Of a stretch of DNA of 64,000 nt, positions 9,650-19,341 are shown piece by piece. Positions within the stretch are counted from its first letter, which is position 1. Each line of letters opens with the position of its first letter. Origin of the DNA: Diplonema japonicum. Its lineage: Eukaryota > Euglenozoa > Diplonemea > Diplonemida > Diplonemidae. The stretch is from positions 62,001 through 126,000 of the forward strand of contig OZ025659.1 in NCBI GenBank assembly GCA_964019335.1, given 5' to 3'. The notes under the pieces are model-generated. The model had not been told where the DNA came from. It saw only the letters and a list, made by a program, of their open reading frames with translations, and searched no databases. The translations under genes were made by a program, and so were the position numbers.

Positions 9650-10955
9650 ACCAAACCGGATCACAAAAAAAGAATTGCATGAAAACGGGAGGGGGGGGGG
9701 GGGGGGGGGGACACAAGGTGTGTTGCGGTTACGGTCACCGAGCCTCTTTTTTCTTTGTACCTAGGGGCCGGTGGCTTAAAGAAAACCTTGTAAAGAAAAA
9801 AAAATAAAAAAGGGGGAAAAAAAGAAGAAGAAAAAACCCTGCTCGAAAGATTGTGCACATGGCCTACGACCCACTTGCAGTGACCGCACCCCATGAAAGG
9901 AAGAGTATTATAATTGTACTTTGGGGAAAAAAAGGGGAAGAAGAAGCGAGGCCAGAATTTGATTCATGACATCACCCTTTAAAAAAAAAAAAAGAAGAGC
10001 CGTTGCAAATATCTCCCTGCTTGACAACAGTTTATTTTATTTTATTTTCTTCCTTTTTTTTCCAGTTTTCTTTTGACAGTGGAAACAGATATGTGGCTTG
10101 TAAGCTAAAGTCAAATCCGACGAATGGTAAAAAAAAGAAAAAAAGTAGAAATACAAACGAATGCAAAGAAAAAAAAAAGTTGAAAACTATCTGGCAGAAG
10201 AGAAGAAAAAAAAAATATATATAAGAGATAAGGGACCTCGGTCGAGCTGTAGATGCGTGAGGTGTGCAGCTCAGACTGCGCTCGTTCTTACATTCTTCTT
10301 CCACTCGGGTGCTACCGGTGATGACCGACGAGGAGGTCAACAGCGAACAACACATCTGATGTACTTCTTCATACCTCCATGGAATCCCCACCACTTTAAA
10401 AAAAGAAAAAAAAAAGCTTCCCACGGCACTGCCACAGTCGGGCTGTACCGTAAAGTACAGAAGCAGGGTGGCAGGGGGGTGATTGTAATCAAACGACACA
10501 TTTAGTAGATTGAGTGAGCTTCTAGCCTGTGCAGCGGCAAGCCACAAAATTTTTGCACAAACCCATGGCAAAAAAAAAAGAAGAAAAAAACATCCAAGCT
10601 AGATAGCGGGGGGGGGGGGGACAAATTTTCAATGGGAATGCCCGTGAACAAGAAAACCCGGTGGCACACAGTTCTATAAATTCTTTTCTTTTTTCTTTTT
10701 TTTTTTTTTGTTTATTTTAAAATCAGAACCCCGTTAATAACTGGTGGACATGGGAAAAAGGGGGTGTGGGGAGAGTGAGAGAAAAAAAAAAAGTTTATTT
10801 TTCTTTTTTCTTTTTTTTTCCCCTCTCTCTTTTCTTTCTTGACATGATATGACCAGCAAAGGCCTCTACTGTGTCTGATTCCTAATAATAATGTATTTTT
10901 TTATTTTTTTATTTTTTTTTTTTTTTTTTGCTTTTTCTTTTTTCTTTTGTCTTTG
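9650..10955. other. Long intergenic gap with an orphan mixed-sequence block
   Basis: Mostly A/T/G homopolymers. A block at about 10225-10570 has ordinary base composition but no good reading frame on either strand. Its longest frames run into Lys- or Phe-rich homopolymer translations. It could be an untranslated region, a non-coding RNA or a decayed sequence. The gap ends at the stop of the type I membrane protein gene. Confidence 0.5.
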
Positions 10956-12917
10956 TTATTTCTTTTTGTGTGTCAAGGGATGCTTGCTCGCCGACTTCCG
11001 CCGACTACTAGTAGGCGCCACGGGGGAGGAGAAGGGTACATGGCTTCCATCTGCCGCCCTTAGGGCACCCGTATATGTCATTGTATTCGACCCCGCAGTG
11101 CTTCTTCTAGAGAACAGCGGCTTGTTATCTCCTGGTGAGGAGGGGGAAGGAGAGGAAGGCTTCTCAGAAGCAGAGAGAATGGCTTCTCCAGGGACCAGAT
11201 TGTCGTCAGGCGGGGTTGGGATCTCAGACGAGCAAGCACTGGGGGGCCGCACCATCTCAACAACCGGAGGTTTTTCTTCAACAACAGGTGGGGTCGGCTC
11301 CCTTTCCGGTAGATCAGGCATCGGTTCGGGCTCTGGAGGTGCAACAGGAGCCAATGGGACCATCTCAGGAGACCTAAGTGCGAAGTCTTCCTCTGCAATC
11401 TTTGCTTTCTTATGCCGCCACCACATCACCACCAACCATATGCAGCACACCATGGCCACCGCAAGGCCGATAATCAAACCCATAATAAACTTGTCGTCTC
11501 CACCGCTGTCTTCCCCACCGCCATTATCGCTTGGGGTCGGGTTACCACCACCACCAGTTGGTGTCGCCCCTGATGGCGCAGCAGTCGTAGGAGCGTCAGT
11601 AGGCGGCGGTACAGGGGGAACGGGTGTGTCAGGTGCAGGGGTCTTTGTAGTCGATTCACAAATCTGTCCTGACAGCACCGCCGTCCCATCGGGAGCAGGG
11701 CACTCGAACTCTGTTTCGATGTATTTAAAACCCATGTCACACAGAGGGTCCGTCGTTGTGTTCCCCGCAGTGAATACAGCTTCCGTTGTTTTCGTCCCGC
11801 CAGCCACGTCTCCCATTGCATTGTCGTTAGTGATAACACTTTGAAAGGCAGCGGTGATTCCATCGCAGGGCTTGCCGCCGCATGTTGTGGCACTGCTTAA
11901 ATCTACCGTATCGCACGTAGTGGAGGCCGGGGGGGTCGGGGTGTCGGGCGCGTCGGTGACGGCGACCGCGACGCAAAGTTGATCGGCTAATGTAGAAGTT
12001 TTCCCCTTTCCGGGACAGGAGTACACAACGGGGGCGAACTTGAAGTTCGTATCGCACACATCGCCTGTCAGGGCCGCCATTGTCGCAGAATCTGTTGCAG
12101 ACTTGAAGTGAACCTCTTGCGACGACGTTGTAAAAGGCACGACACCCCCAAACATGTTTTTGTTCAAAACCTTCTTCTTGAATCCCGGAGCGATCCCGTC
12201 GCATGCCGCACCGCCACATGTTGTGGGGTCGCTGAGATCAATTTCATCACAGGATGGTGGGTTATCACAATTGGGCCCAGTCCACCCGGAATGACAGAGG
12301 CATTCACACGGCCAGCTTTCCGAAGCTATTTGAGAGCCTATATACATACCACCACTGCCGTTCCCAGGTGCGAAGCAGTCCGGTAGGATCATGTCGTCGC
12401 ACCTTTGCAGATTGCTAGGGGAGAGTGCGAAGGGAGAAATGCAGTCGGATATTTTGACCGCATCCTCAATGACAAAGTCATCAAAACTGAATGTCCCGTC
12501 CAGTGGGGTAGGGTTGAAGACTTCGTAGATCAGTGGTATGTTGTCTTCCGACCAGCAGGTGACGTCGTAAGTCTGCGGTCCCGTGAGTACTCTGCAGTTT
12601 CTACAGAACTGCTTTGTTGCTTCTGTTATGGTGTCCTGGTCGATCCAGCAGGCAGGGTTTCCCTTGTGGATTCGCTGGTCCTTCGCCATCATTATCGTTC
12701 CGTTAAACCCTGTCATCTTGGAGTTTCTGAAGTCTACCACCTTACCCATCGTGAGCTTGTCTGTGATCAGGTGCAGGCACCCCATTGCAGGCACCTTGTG
12801 GTCCACATTTGTTATCATGGCTCCTATTGTCACCGAAACCTCTACGATAGTTTGCGTTTGAACCATTGTTGCCATCAGAACCGAGATAAGGATCGTGGTG
12901 CGGTGGAAAGGGCGCAT
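10956..12917 (-). CDS. Type I membrane surface protein with tandem Cys repeats
   Basis: The product is 653 residues from an ATG at 12917. It has a signal peptide (ILISVLMATMVQTQT), a Cys-bearing N-terminal domain of about 190 residues and an EGF-like finish (CECLCHSGWTGPNCDN). Two tandem repeats of about 85-100 residues follow. Each starts C-D-x-(I/V)-D-L-S, then T-T-C-G-G-x-x-C-D-G-I, and ends with a Cys pair before a Pro/Thr linker. A Pro/Thr/Gly stalk, one membrane helix (FIMGLIIGLAVAMVCCIWLV) and a basic stop (WWRHKK) follow. The cytoplasmic tail of about 130 residues is Pro-rich. No named family was recognised. The layout suggests an adhesin or receptor on the cell or flagellar surface. 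Confidence 0.75.
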   Translation of the reverse strand: MRPFHRTTILISVLMATMVQTQTIVEVSVTIGAMITNVDHKVPAMGCLHLITDKLTMGKVVDFRNSKMTGFNGTIMMAKDQRIHKGNPACWIDQDTITEATKQFCRNCRVLTGPQTYDVTCWSEDNIPLIYEVFNPTPLDGTFSFDDFVIEDAVKISDCISPFALSPSNLQRCDDMILPDCFAPGNGSGGMYIGSQIASESWPCECLCHSGWTGPNCDNPPSCDEIDLSDPTTCGGAACDGIAPGFKKKVLNKNMFGGVVPFTTSSQEVHFKSATDSATMAALTGDVCDTNFKFAPVVYSCPGKGKTSTLADQLCVAVAVTDAPDTPTPPASTTCDTVDLSSATTCGGKPCDGITAAFQSVITNDNAMGDVAGGTKTTEAVFTAGNTTTDPLCDMGFKYIETEFECPAPDGTAVLSGQICESTTKTPAPDTPVPPVPPPTDAPTTAAPSGATPTGGGGNPTPSDNGGGEDSGGDDKFIMGLIIGLAVAMVCCIWLVVMWWRHKKAKIAEEDFALRSPEMVPLAPVAPPEPEPMPDLPEREPTPPVVEEKPPVVEMVRPPSACSSEIPTPPDDNLVPGEAILSASEKPSSPSPSSPGDNKPLFSRRSTAGSNTMTYTGALRAADGSHVPFSSPVAPTSSRRKSASKHPLTHKKK

Positions 12918-13174
12918 CTCCCCCCCTTTTTTTATATTTTTATTTTTTTTATTTTTTTTATTTTTACCCCGCCTCGCCCCTGTTGTGTCAGTAGTATTCT
13001 TCCGGGCTTTTAATGATATGTCGAAATAAAAAAAAAACTGAATCGGGAGGGGGGGGACACTTTCTTTTTTTTTTTTGTTGTTTCCTTTTTTTTTTTCTTT
13101 GTGGCATCCCCCCACCACTTGAAAGGAGGTCAAAACCCCCCTTTAAGACTTCTTAATAACCACTTGTTCATTTT

Positions 13175-13356
13175 TTATTTCGCCTCGGCTCCTTCGTTCC
13201 GTGTAGTGGAATATTTCATTCTCAATTTTTCGATGTCCTGCAGAGTGGGGGGGTTTTTTTTTTAAATTTTAAAAAAAAGCAAACCTCTTGTTTCTTCAAG
13301 TTTTCCTTTCTTTTTGTCGATCGTTCCTTATCGTAGTACAGGACGATTAGATATCT

Positions 13357-13397
<41 letters not shown>

Positions 13398-13655
13398 GAA
13401 AACTTACCTTCCCATAAAGCTGAACCCTGACAAGTGGTCACAAGCATTTTTCGCATCGTAGATATCTTCATAAACAATGAAAGCAGTCCCTTTTGTCTCA
13501 GGTTTGTTCCCAACACGCACCTGCCTCAAGGTCCCGAATTTCCCAAACACCTCAAACAGGTCTTCCTGGTTCACTTTGAACGGTAAATTTCTCACGTATA
13601 GAATCCTTCGCACTTCCGGTTTCAACCTAATGTTTGCCCTGATAATCGCCGACAT
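13175..13655 (-). CDS. SF3B6: Splicing factor SF3b14/p14 (SF3B6)
   Basis: Three exons (13408-13655, 13285-13354, 13175-13237) join in frame to 126 residues, the usual length of this family. The RRM has RNP2 ILYVRNLPF and RNP1-like [10 protein letters not shown]. The conserved tail [11 protein letters not shown] is rebuilt only by removing the first intron (13355-13407, GTAAGT to CAG), which is mostly an A run on the coding strand. p14 is the U2 snRNP subunit that contacts the branch-point adenosine within SF3b. Its presence fits the intron content of the neighbouring genes. The last 40 residues are Lys/Glu rich. The identification is strong. Confidence 0.9.
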
Positions 13656-13879
13656 TTTCCTCCTCCCTCCCGCCCCCTCCCCTGTTCTCCTTTTTTTTTC
13701 TTTTTCTTTTTTTTTTTTTTTAATTTTCCCCTCTTGGAAAATTTCAACAAAAGACAAGTTGGAGCAAACAAACAAAAAAAAATGTAATGTGGAAAGATGG
13801 GGGAAAAAATGGGGGGGCAGAAAAAAAACTTTCCACCCCCTCTTTTTTTTTTCGTTTTTCTTTTTCTTTTTCTTTCCTA

Positions 13880-14509
13880 CTATTCGTATTCGCTTTCCAA
13901 TAGTACCGCTGAAGCAATTGCCTATTTGGGGGGGGGAAAAATGGTCAAAAAAAAAAAATACCTGAAACATAGGACACTCCTTCAATTTTTCCAACAGCCC
14001 AAGTAAAGCACCCATGTCACCCTCACCGTTTACCGCACCGCCAACAAGGGAGATTACAACCACTGGTGACAGGGCACCCCAGTCGCCGGACTGGGTGACA
14101 GATGAGGTGGGCAGTCCCGCAGGGGGTTGATAGGCATCCTGCACAATCACAAAGTCGTTGAGGAAGAGAAGGGTTCTTTTAAGCTGTGTGGAGTAGGTTC
14201 CCCCTCCCCCCTCCAGTGCATACTTTTCGAGGTAGTTCGTCAGCATACTGCAATGTTTGCTCCAATTGATCGGGCTCCAAGTACAATCCTGAGAGATGCC
14301 TCCAGGTTTTCCAATCAGTGTCTTTACCCGCGGCTATTCGTGTTTTTTTTTTCTTCTTTTTTTTTTTTTTTAAAAATACCATGCAATCTTGTAGTACCGT
14401 GCACGTCAGAAATTAATATACACTTCAAGCTGGGCACTCCTCTCACCAACCCTTCCATGTAGTCCCTAAAAGGGTTACCCCCATCTGCAACCACTCGTTC
14501 TTCTTCCAT
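13880..14509 (-). CDS. LAMTOR3/MP1-like roadblock-fold protein
   Basis: Four exons join in frame to 167 residues: 14380-14509, 14224-14333, 13962-14183 and 13880-13921. Landmarks of the roadblock fold are present: [11 protein letters not shown] (strands 1-2), a central [15 protein letters not shown] strand pair and [10 protein letters not shown] followed by a C-terminal helix [12 protein letters not shown]. The closest match I know is LAMTOR3, a subunit of the lysosomal Ragulator complex that anchors Rag GTPases and MAPK signalling. The second intron (14184-14223, 40 nt) is a choice. An alternative reading keeps its Gly-rich segment and uses another upstream acceptor. The ends of the model are more certain than the middle. 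Confidence 0.62.
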
Positions 14510-14674
14510 TTTTTTTTCTAAAACTTCTCCTTTTTCCCCCCCCCGGTATCGCCCCACCTTGTTGTTGCGATATACACAATTGGGAGGAGGGGAAAGAAAA
14601 ATAAAAAACCCATTACAGGGAGGGGGGTGAATTGTTAAAATCACACTACAAGAAGAAAAAGAGAAAAAAAAGAA

Positions 14675-17359
14675 TCAGATGTCCTTTCTTGCTTTGATGA
14701 CGTGTTTCAAGACTCGTGCCTCGATCTCCCCTTGCCGGGGGCGGGGATTGTGAAGAAGGTACTTCTGGGAGGTCTTGTTCTTCTTCTCCGCCTTGCGGGC
14801 TGGAACGTGGTGAAAAGGGTGCCGTGTAGCTTGTTTGGATATAGTTGCTGCGATATGGTTCCACAGCGAGAAACCATTGATCGGGGGAGGCGACAGACGA
14901 CGCAAGTGCTTCAGGTTTTTACTCTGAGTGTACTCAGAGGGGTGAGGCGGTGGCAACAAACAGCAGGCTTCCAGGTGATCGAAGCCTGACTGCGATCGAG
15001 GCGTAAAGAGACGTGCGGTGCGCTGCTTCACTCTTCTACACCTTGCTCTCCAGTTGGACTCTTCTGTCATCCGGTAAGCGTGCACAAAATCCTCTATCAT
15101 CCCAACCCACAGGCTCTTTTCTTCATTCCGTACCCCCCTCCTCCCTCTTCTCTCTCCTTCCATCACGTTAACCATTCGCAGGGGAACCCTTTCCTCCCTT
15201 TCCCGTTCCAGTATGTTGTCCCTCCCACCCTTCTCGCTCTGTATTATAATACCTGCTACGCCGTGAAGGTGTTGCATGCGAACTTGCCTCCTCTGGATGT
15301 CCTCCCATCTAGCGAGGGTGCGCACTGTGTGTGCACACCACTCGTCTGTGAGGGTGTTCCGTTGTTTTGCCTCCGACAACGTTGTGACACCAATCGCACT
15401 CTGCATAGCATGGGCTGCTTGGAGTGTACTGCCGGCATCCTTGATTGTACACTCTCTTGTCTCCGCTTCCATTGTATTTAAGCTTGTCAGAAGAGCAGCT
15501 ACGAACTCTCGTGACAAGGCGGTGCGTTGTCTGTCCTGTGCTTGGAGGACGTCCCATGCCCTGCCCCACCATATGCTTGCTCCGTCGCAGGCCCTCTCAA
15601 TACCTGCACGCTGGTGGAACTCGTCCTGGAACACGGCTTCGTGTTCCTCGAACTCTCCTAGAGTGCTGAAGGTGTCTGACAGCATGTCATCCCTTCCGGG
15701 TGTGCCGTGGTCTACCCGAGGCCCTTCTGCGTCCTCTTTTGAGGTTTGTGAATTCTCGTCCTCTGACAGGTCATCAGACGCTGGTGCTTTCGCGGCTTCG
15801 GGTGTGTCCTCTGAAGCAGCCTCAGACCCGGTGTCGACTTCCTGTGTCCTTGCCACACCTTGTTCCTCAGCAGTTTCATGTGCTTCAACAGTTTCAACAG
15901 CTTCGTGTGCTTCAATAGTTTCATGTTCCTCAGTAATTTCATGTGCTTCAACAGTTTCATGTGCTTCAACAGTTTCAACAGCTTCATGTGCTTCAACAGT
16001 TTCATGTTCCTCAGTAATTTCATGTGCTTCAACAGTTTCATGTGCTTCAACAGTTTCAACAGCTTCATGTGCTTTAATAGTTTCATGTTCCTCAGTAATT
16101 TCATGTGCTTCAACAGTTTCATGTTCCTCAGCAGCGGCCTGTGACACTTCCGGTACGACTTGCGGTGAAGCTTCCGGGCTGCAGTCCGGCTCCACTGTCT
16201 CGATGAGTTCATCTGCACACTGCGTGTCCACTTCCCGTAGAGAGGCATCCATGCTGTCCTCATCCCATTCGGCGCTGTACGACCGTTTAGGTGTTGCATC
16301 GATCCCTTCACAACACGTACCGGCTTCCTGCTGCTCAGTTTTGCACCCTGCCCCTGCCACTGCTGGGTTTTGTGAGTCTTTTTCCTTGACCTGTAGAGAG
16401 GCATCCATGCTGTCCTCATCCCATTCGGCGCTGTACGACCGTTTAGGTGTGCCATCAACTAGTTCACAGTCTCCTTCGCTATGAGTGGTTGTACCAGTGT
16501 CGCTGTCGCTGGCGCCGTGTGAATCTATGCTGCCCAGCCCCACGTCACGCACAGTGCCTGTTTCCGGCTCTATGGGATGTTCTTTTAAGATGCTGAGGTG
16601 CTCGATGAATAGTATGGCTGCTACAGACCCCTCATCCAAGATGATAGAGTCCCTGAGGACAGTCTGCTGTGTCAAGAAGAAAAGAAGCTCGTAAGTATCA
16701 AGCTGCATGTTGCAGGCATGTGAAAGGACTGAACGCAGAGCAAATTCTTGAAAGGACAACAGGCAGAACGCATGGCCTAAAGAGATCGCCGCTGCGATGG
16801 CCAAGGAAGCATGGTGGTGGGCTGCGTCAAGCTCAAGGGCACCTCGCTCCGCTTCTTCATCAAGACATACGGCAAGGGAGGCTGTGGTCAACGCTGTAAT
16901 GATCTTGAAGGGGGGCTTCGGCGGACCGCACTGCACAGCTGAGATGCCGGTTTTCCATTTTGCGTCCCAAGGCTCCTCTGAATCCGTGCACTGTGACAGT
17001 GTTGTTTTCCCCCCTTTGGGGTCTTTTAGAATCCATTTCCCCTTGTTTCCTCTTTTCAAGACGCGCTTTTCCTTTGCATGTCTATACACGCCCTCCTTCT
17101 TCGTTTCTTTGTACTTTCCTTCGCAGTCTGCACCGTGCAGCAGCACCTCTCGTGGCACAGTGCACCGCACGACTATGGCGCCATCACTTGCACTTTCTAC
17201 AGTGGCGCTCTGAAGGTTCTTCACGTGAACATGTGCCTGCTGCACGCCATGAACCAGCAGAAACCCCCTGTCAACAAGGGTGACCACCGCAAGACGCGGC
17301 GAAACATCAGCGCTGCTTGGGAATGGCACGGAAACGGTGAAACCGGTCATCCCTGGCAT
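14675..17359 (-). CDS. Large repeat-containing protein, unrecognised
   Basis: A continuous frame of 894 residues from an ATG at 17359; a second ATG at 17350 follows a possible CCAG acceptor and could be the true start. The N-terminal 280 residues mix hydrophobic helices with Cys and look globular. They are followed by a 19-residue motif (TPKRSYSAEWDEDSMDASL) present twice, about 50 residues apart. Next come three copies of a unit of about 27 residues built from VEAHE and ITEEHE pieces, then an acidic Ser/Glu segment. The C-terminal 300 residues are basic and helical and end in a Lys/Arg-rich tail. No family was recognised. The repeats suggest a cytoskeletal or scaffold protein. Confidence 0.6.
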   Translation of the reverse strand: MPGMTGFTVSVPFPSSADVSPRLAVVTLVDRGFLLVHGVQQAHVHVKNLQSATVESASDGAIVVRCTVPREVLLHGADCEGKYKETKKEGVYRHAKEKRVLKRGNKGKWILKDPKGGKTTLSQCTDSEEPWDAKWKTGISAVQCGPPKPPFKIITALTTASLAVCLDEEAERGALELDAAHHHASLAIAAAISLGHAFCLLSFQEFALRSVLSHACNMQLDTYELLFFLTQQTVLRDSIILDEGSVAAILFIEHLSILKEHPIEPETGTVRDVGLGSIDSHGASDSDTGTTTHSEGDCELVDGTPKRSYSAEWDEDSMDASLQVKEKDSQNPAVAGAGCKTEQQEAGTCCEGIDATPKRSYSAEWDEDSMDASLREVDTQCADELIETVEPDCSPEASPQVVPEVSQAAAEEHETVEAHEITEEHETIKAHEAVETVEAHETVEAHEITEEHETVEAHEAVETVEAHETVEAHEITEEHETIEAHEAVETVEAHETAEEQGVARTQEVDTGSEAASEDTPEAAKAPASDDLSEDENSQTSKEDAEGPRVDHGTPGRDDMLSDTFSTLGEFEEHEAVFQDEFHQRAGIERACDGASIWWGRAWDVLQAQDRQRTALSREFVAALLTSLNTMEAETRECTIKDAGSTLQAAHAMQSAIGVTTLSEAKQRNTLTDEWCAHTVRTLARWEDIQRRQVRMQHLHGVAGIIIQSEKGGRDNILEREREERVPLRMVNVMEGERRGRRGVRNEEKSLWVGMIEDFVHAYRMTEESNWRARCRRVKQRTARLFTPRSQSGFDHLEACCLLPPPHPSEYTQSKNLKHLRRLSPPPINGFSLWNHIAATISKQATRHPFHHVPARKAEKKNKTSQKYLLHNPRPRQGEIEARVLKHVIKARKDI
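15875..16135 (-). repeat. Tandem 81-nt coding repeat (VEAHE/ITEEHE units)
   Basis: About three near-identical copies lie inside the large repeat protein. The DNA copies differ by only a few bases, which indicates recent expansion or gene conversion. The peptide is heptad-like, rich in Glu and His with regularly spaced Val and Ile, and is probably an extended helix. Confidence 0.75.
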
Positions 17360-17441
17360 GACGTAGAAACAATAAAAAAACAATAAAAATAAAAGTACCG
17401 GAAAAAAAAAGGGAAAACAAATTGGGATAAAAAGGCAATTC

Positions 17442-17476
<35 letters not shown>

Positions 17477-17490
17477 CTCTTTTTTTTCCC

Positions 17491-18531
17491 TTACCGTTTC
17501 CCACCACAAACCCCGCAACTCTTCGCATCAGGCGGGTTGTGTAAAGTGCATGCTCGGCACGCCCAACCAGTTGCAGGAGGAGGAGAAGAAGAAGAAGATG
17601 CAACGGGAGCTGGTATCCGATCTGCATGCCAGATGTATTGCATGGCTTCCGCCATGATTTCGTCAGGGAGGGTCACGTGGGGAGCCAGGTAGACCGGGTC
17701 AAGGGAAACGAGAAGAGAAGAGACCACTGCAGAGGTGGGTAGCTCTTCAAAGGTTTTCAAATGGAAGAGACGCAGCCGGCTGTCAGCCCCCACGCTATTG
17801 TTCTGATTCCGGTACCCCGTTACCTTGCATATCGTGTCCAGCGCCTTGCCGATGGACATGTTGGGGCTGAGCTTCACATGCGCGGGAGATATCTTAGAAT
17901 CTTGGAGAAAATAAACGGTCACCACGAGACCGGTTCCACTTTGCATTAAAGACGAAAAAACAGATGTTTTCAATTGCAAAGGTTTGTCAGGGGTTGTCTT
18001 GAAAACCACATTTGGGTACCCTAGCGAATACAGCCTGTTGGGAATGGGCGTCGGGGCAGGGGTTTGCTTTTGTTCCTGTCGTTGTTGTTGCTGCTGCTGC
18101 ACTCCGTTTTTTTGCTTTTCGCTTTTCAATTTCTTGCAATTGTGTACATCCTCGTACCTGTGCTCGATGCAGTACTGGTTCCCACATATTGAGCACAAGA
18201 TCAAAACATGCTCGTTTGCCTTGCATCCTGCAAAGGAGCAGAAGTTTAGTCGCTCCTTTACAGGTGCAGCTTGCGCTTCTTGTGGGCATCCCTTGTCTAT
18301 GTGGCGTAGAACTGCTGCGTCTGGTTCTAACGTGCCCAGCAGGACTTTCTGTTTGCATATCGGGCATTCAGGTACAACCTTGCTTTTTTTTGCCTTGCAC
18401 CCGTGGCTTTCATAACCCTTGTGCTCTTGGCACAGAACCTTCTTACACAGGTCACATTTGTAAGGTAGAAAGTCGTAGCTACGGCATACTGCACATTGGC
18501 CGTCGCCTTCTACGCCGTGGCCTATGCTCAT
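17491..18531 (-). CDS. AN1 zinc-finger protein (ZFAND1-like) with extra zinc finger
   Basis: The product is 346 residues with an ATG at 18531. Two AN1 fingers are seen. The first (about 13-50) has C-x2-C, then CDLCKKVLC and H-x5-H. The second (about 97-132) has FCSFAGCK, CSICGNQYC and H-x5-H. A Gln-rich linker follows. A ubiquitin-like C-terminal part (VVTVYFLQDSKISPAHVKL) matches the ZFAND1/Cuz1 layout, which links stress-damaged proteins to p97 and the proteasome. The extreme C-terminus adds a RanBP2/NZF-type finger (W-x-C-x2-C-T, then C-x2-C), often a ubiquitin binder. That addition is not usual for ZFAND1 as I know it. Confidence 0.82.
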   Translation of the reverse strand: MSIGHGVEGDGQCAVCRSYDFLPYKCDLCKKVLCQEHKGYESHGCKAKKSKVVPECPICKQKVLLGTLEPDAAVLRHIDKGCPQEAQAAPVKERLNFCSFAGCKANEHVLILCSICGNQYCIEHRYEDVHNCKKLKSEKQKNGVQQQQQQRQEQKQTPAPTPIPNRLYSLGYPNVVFKTTPDKPLQLKTSVFSSLMQSGTGLVVTVYFLQDSKISPAHVKLSPNMSIGKALDTICKVTGYRNQNNSVGADSRLRLFHLKTFEELPTSAVVSSLLVSLDPVYLAPHVTLPDEIMAEAMQYIWHADRIPAPVASSSSSPPPATGWACRACTLHNPPDAKSCGVCGGKR

Positions 18532-19304
18532 ATTCTTTTTTTGTTCCCCTTCGTCCTTATCTTGCAGTGTATATTAAGTTAGCAATTTAAAAAAAAAGAA
18601 AAAAGAAAAAAAAGAATAAGTCATAACCGTTTGGCGAGGCAGGAAGCTCCCATCGCGGTTATATAACGAGAGAGGGAGGAGAGAAAAAAAAAAAAAAGAC
18701 GTGCCCCATCTTTTCCGTTGTTCCCCTTAAAATAGAACGTGCGTCTACATAAGGGGGGGATGAAAAATTAAAAAAGATTTTTTTTTCTAAAGTAGTAAGG
18801 AAAGGGCAACCTGTTGGGCACGTATTCTGTGAAATATATGGGGTTTTTGTTTTGGTTTATTTTGTGTTATTTTTTAACTTAGATTTTTTTTTTTTTTCTT
18901 TCGCGTGTATAAAAAAGAAAAGAAAAAAGAAAACAGAAGCTATCGCTGAACGTGGCTAACAGCTTCTTTATTTAGAAAAAAAGAAAAGAAAAAAAAAAAA
19001 AAAAAAACAGACGTAGTTAGTTGGTATGAAACCAGGGGAAGAAGAGAAGTATAAAAGTAGGAAAGGTGAAAGGGAAACAAAAGGAAACAGAAGCCCATCT
19101 CAATCTTATTCCCCCCTCCTCCAATTCTTTGTTTTTCTTCATTTCTTCTTCTAATTTTTTTTTTTTTTGGTAGGAAAAGGAAGGTAAGAGATGGAGGAAC
19201 AAAAAAAAAAATAGAATTCAATTACGCACGATTTTTTTAAAAAAAATTTTTTTAAACCACCTTTTCTTTGCATGAAGCCAAAAGTGGGGGGGAAAAAAAA
19301 AGAT

Positions 19305-19340
<36 letters not shown>
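18532..19340. other. Intergenic low-complexity stretch
   Basis: A/T homopolymers with short mixed segments, ending in a 26-base T run next to the stop of the HMG-CoA synthase gene. Long frames here are Phe or Lys runs. No gene seen. Confidence 0.6.

Positions 19341-19341
<1 letters not shown>

Noticed and set aside
10440-10475. On the minus strand, CTTCTGTACTTTAC followed by GGTAC resembles the 3-prime end of a euglenozoan spliced-leader exon and its splice donor.
   Set aside because: The match is about 13 bases from memory. The upstream sequence does not continue the exon, and no Sm-like site or stem-loops were evident. Too weak to call a spliced-leader RNA gene.
15875-16135. Possible CRISPR array because of regular repeats.
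   Set aside because: The repeats are tandem coding units without variable spacers, in a eukaryotic gene.
15276-16484. A long Ser/Cys-rich plus-strand frame opposite the large repeat protein.
   Set aside because: It mirrors the codon structure and internal repeats of the minus-strand gene and begins and ends inside it. It is a shadow frame.
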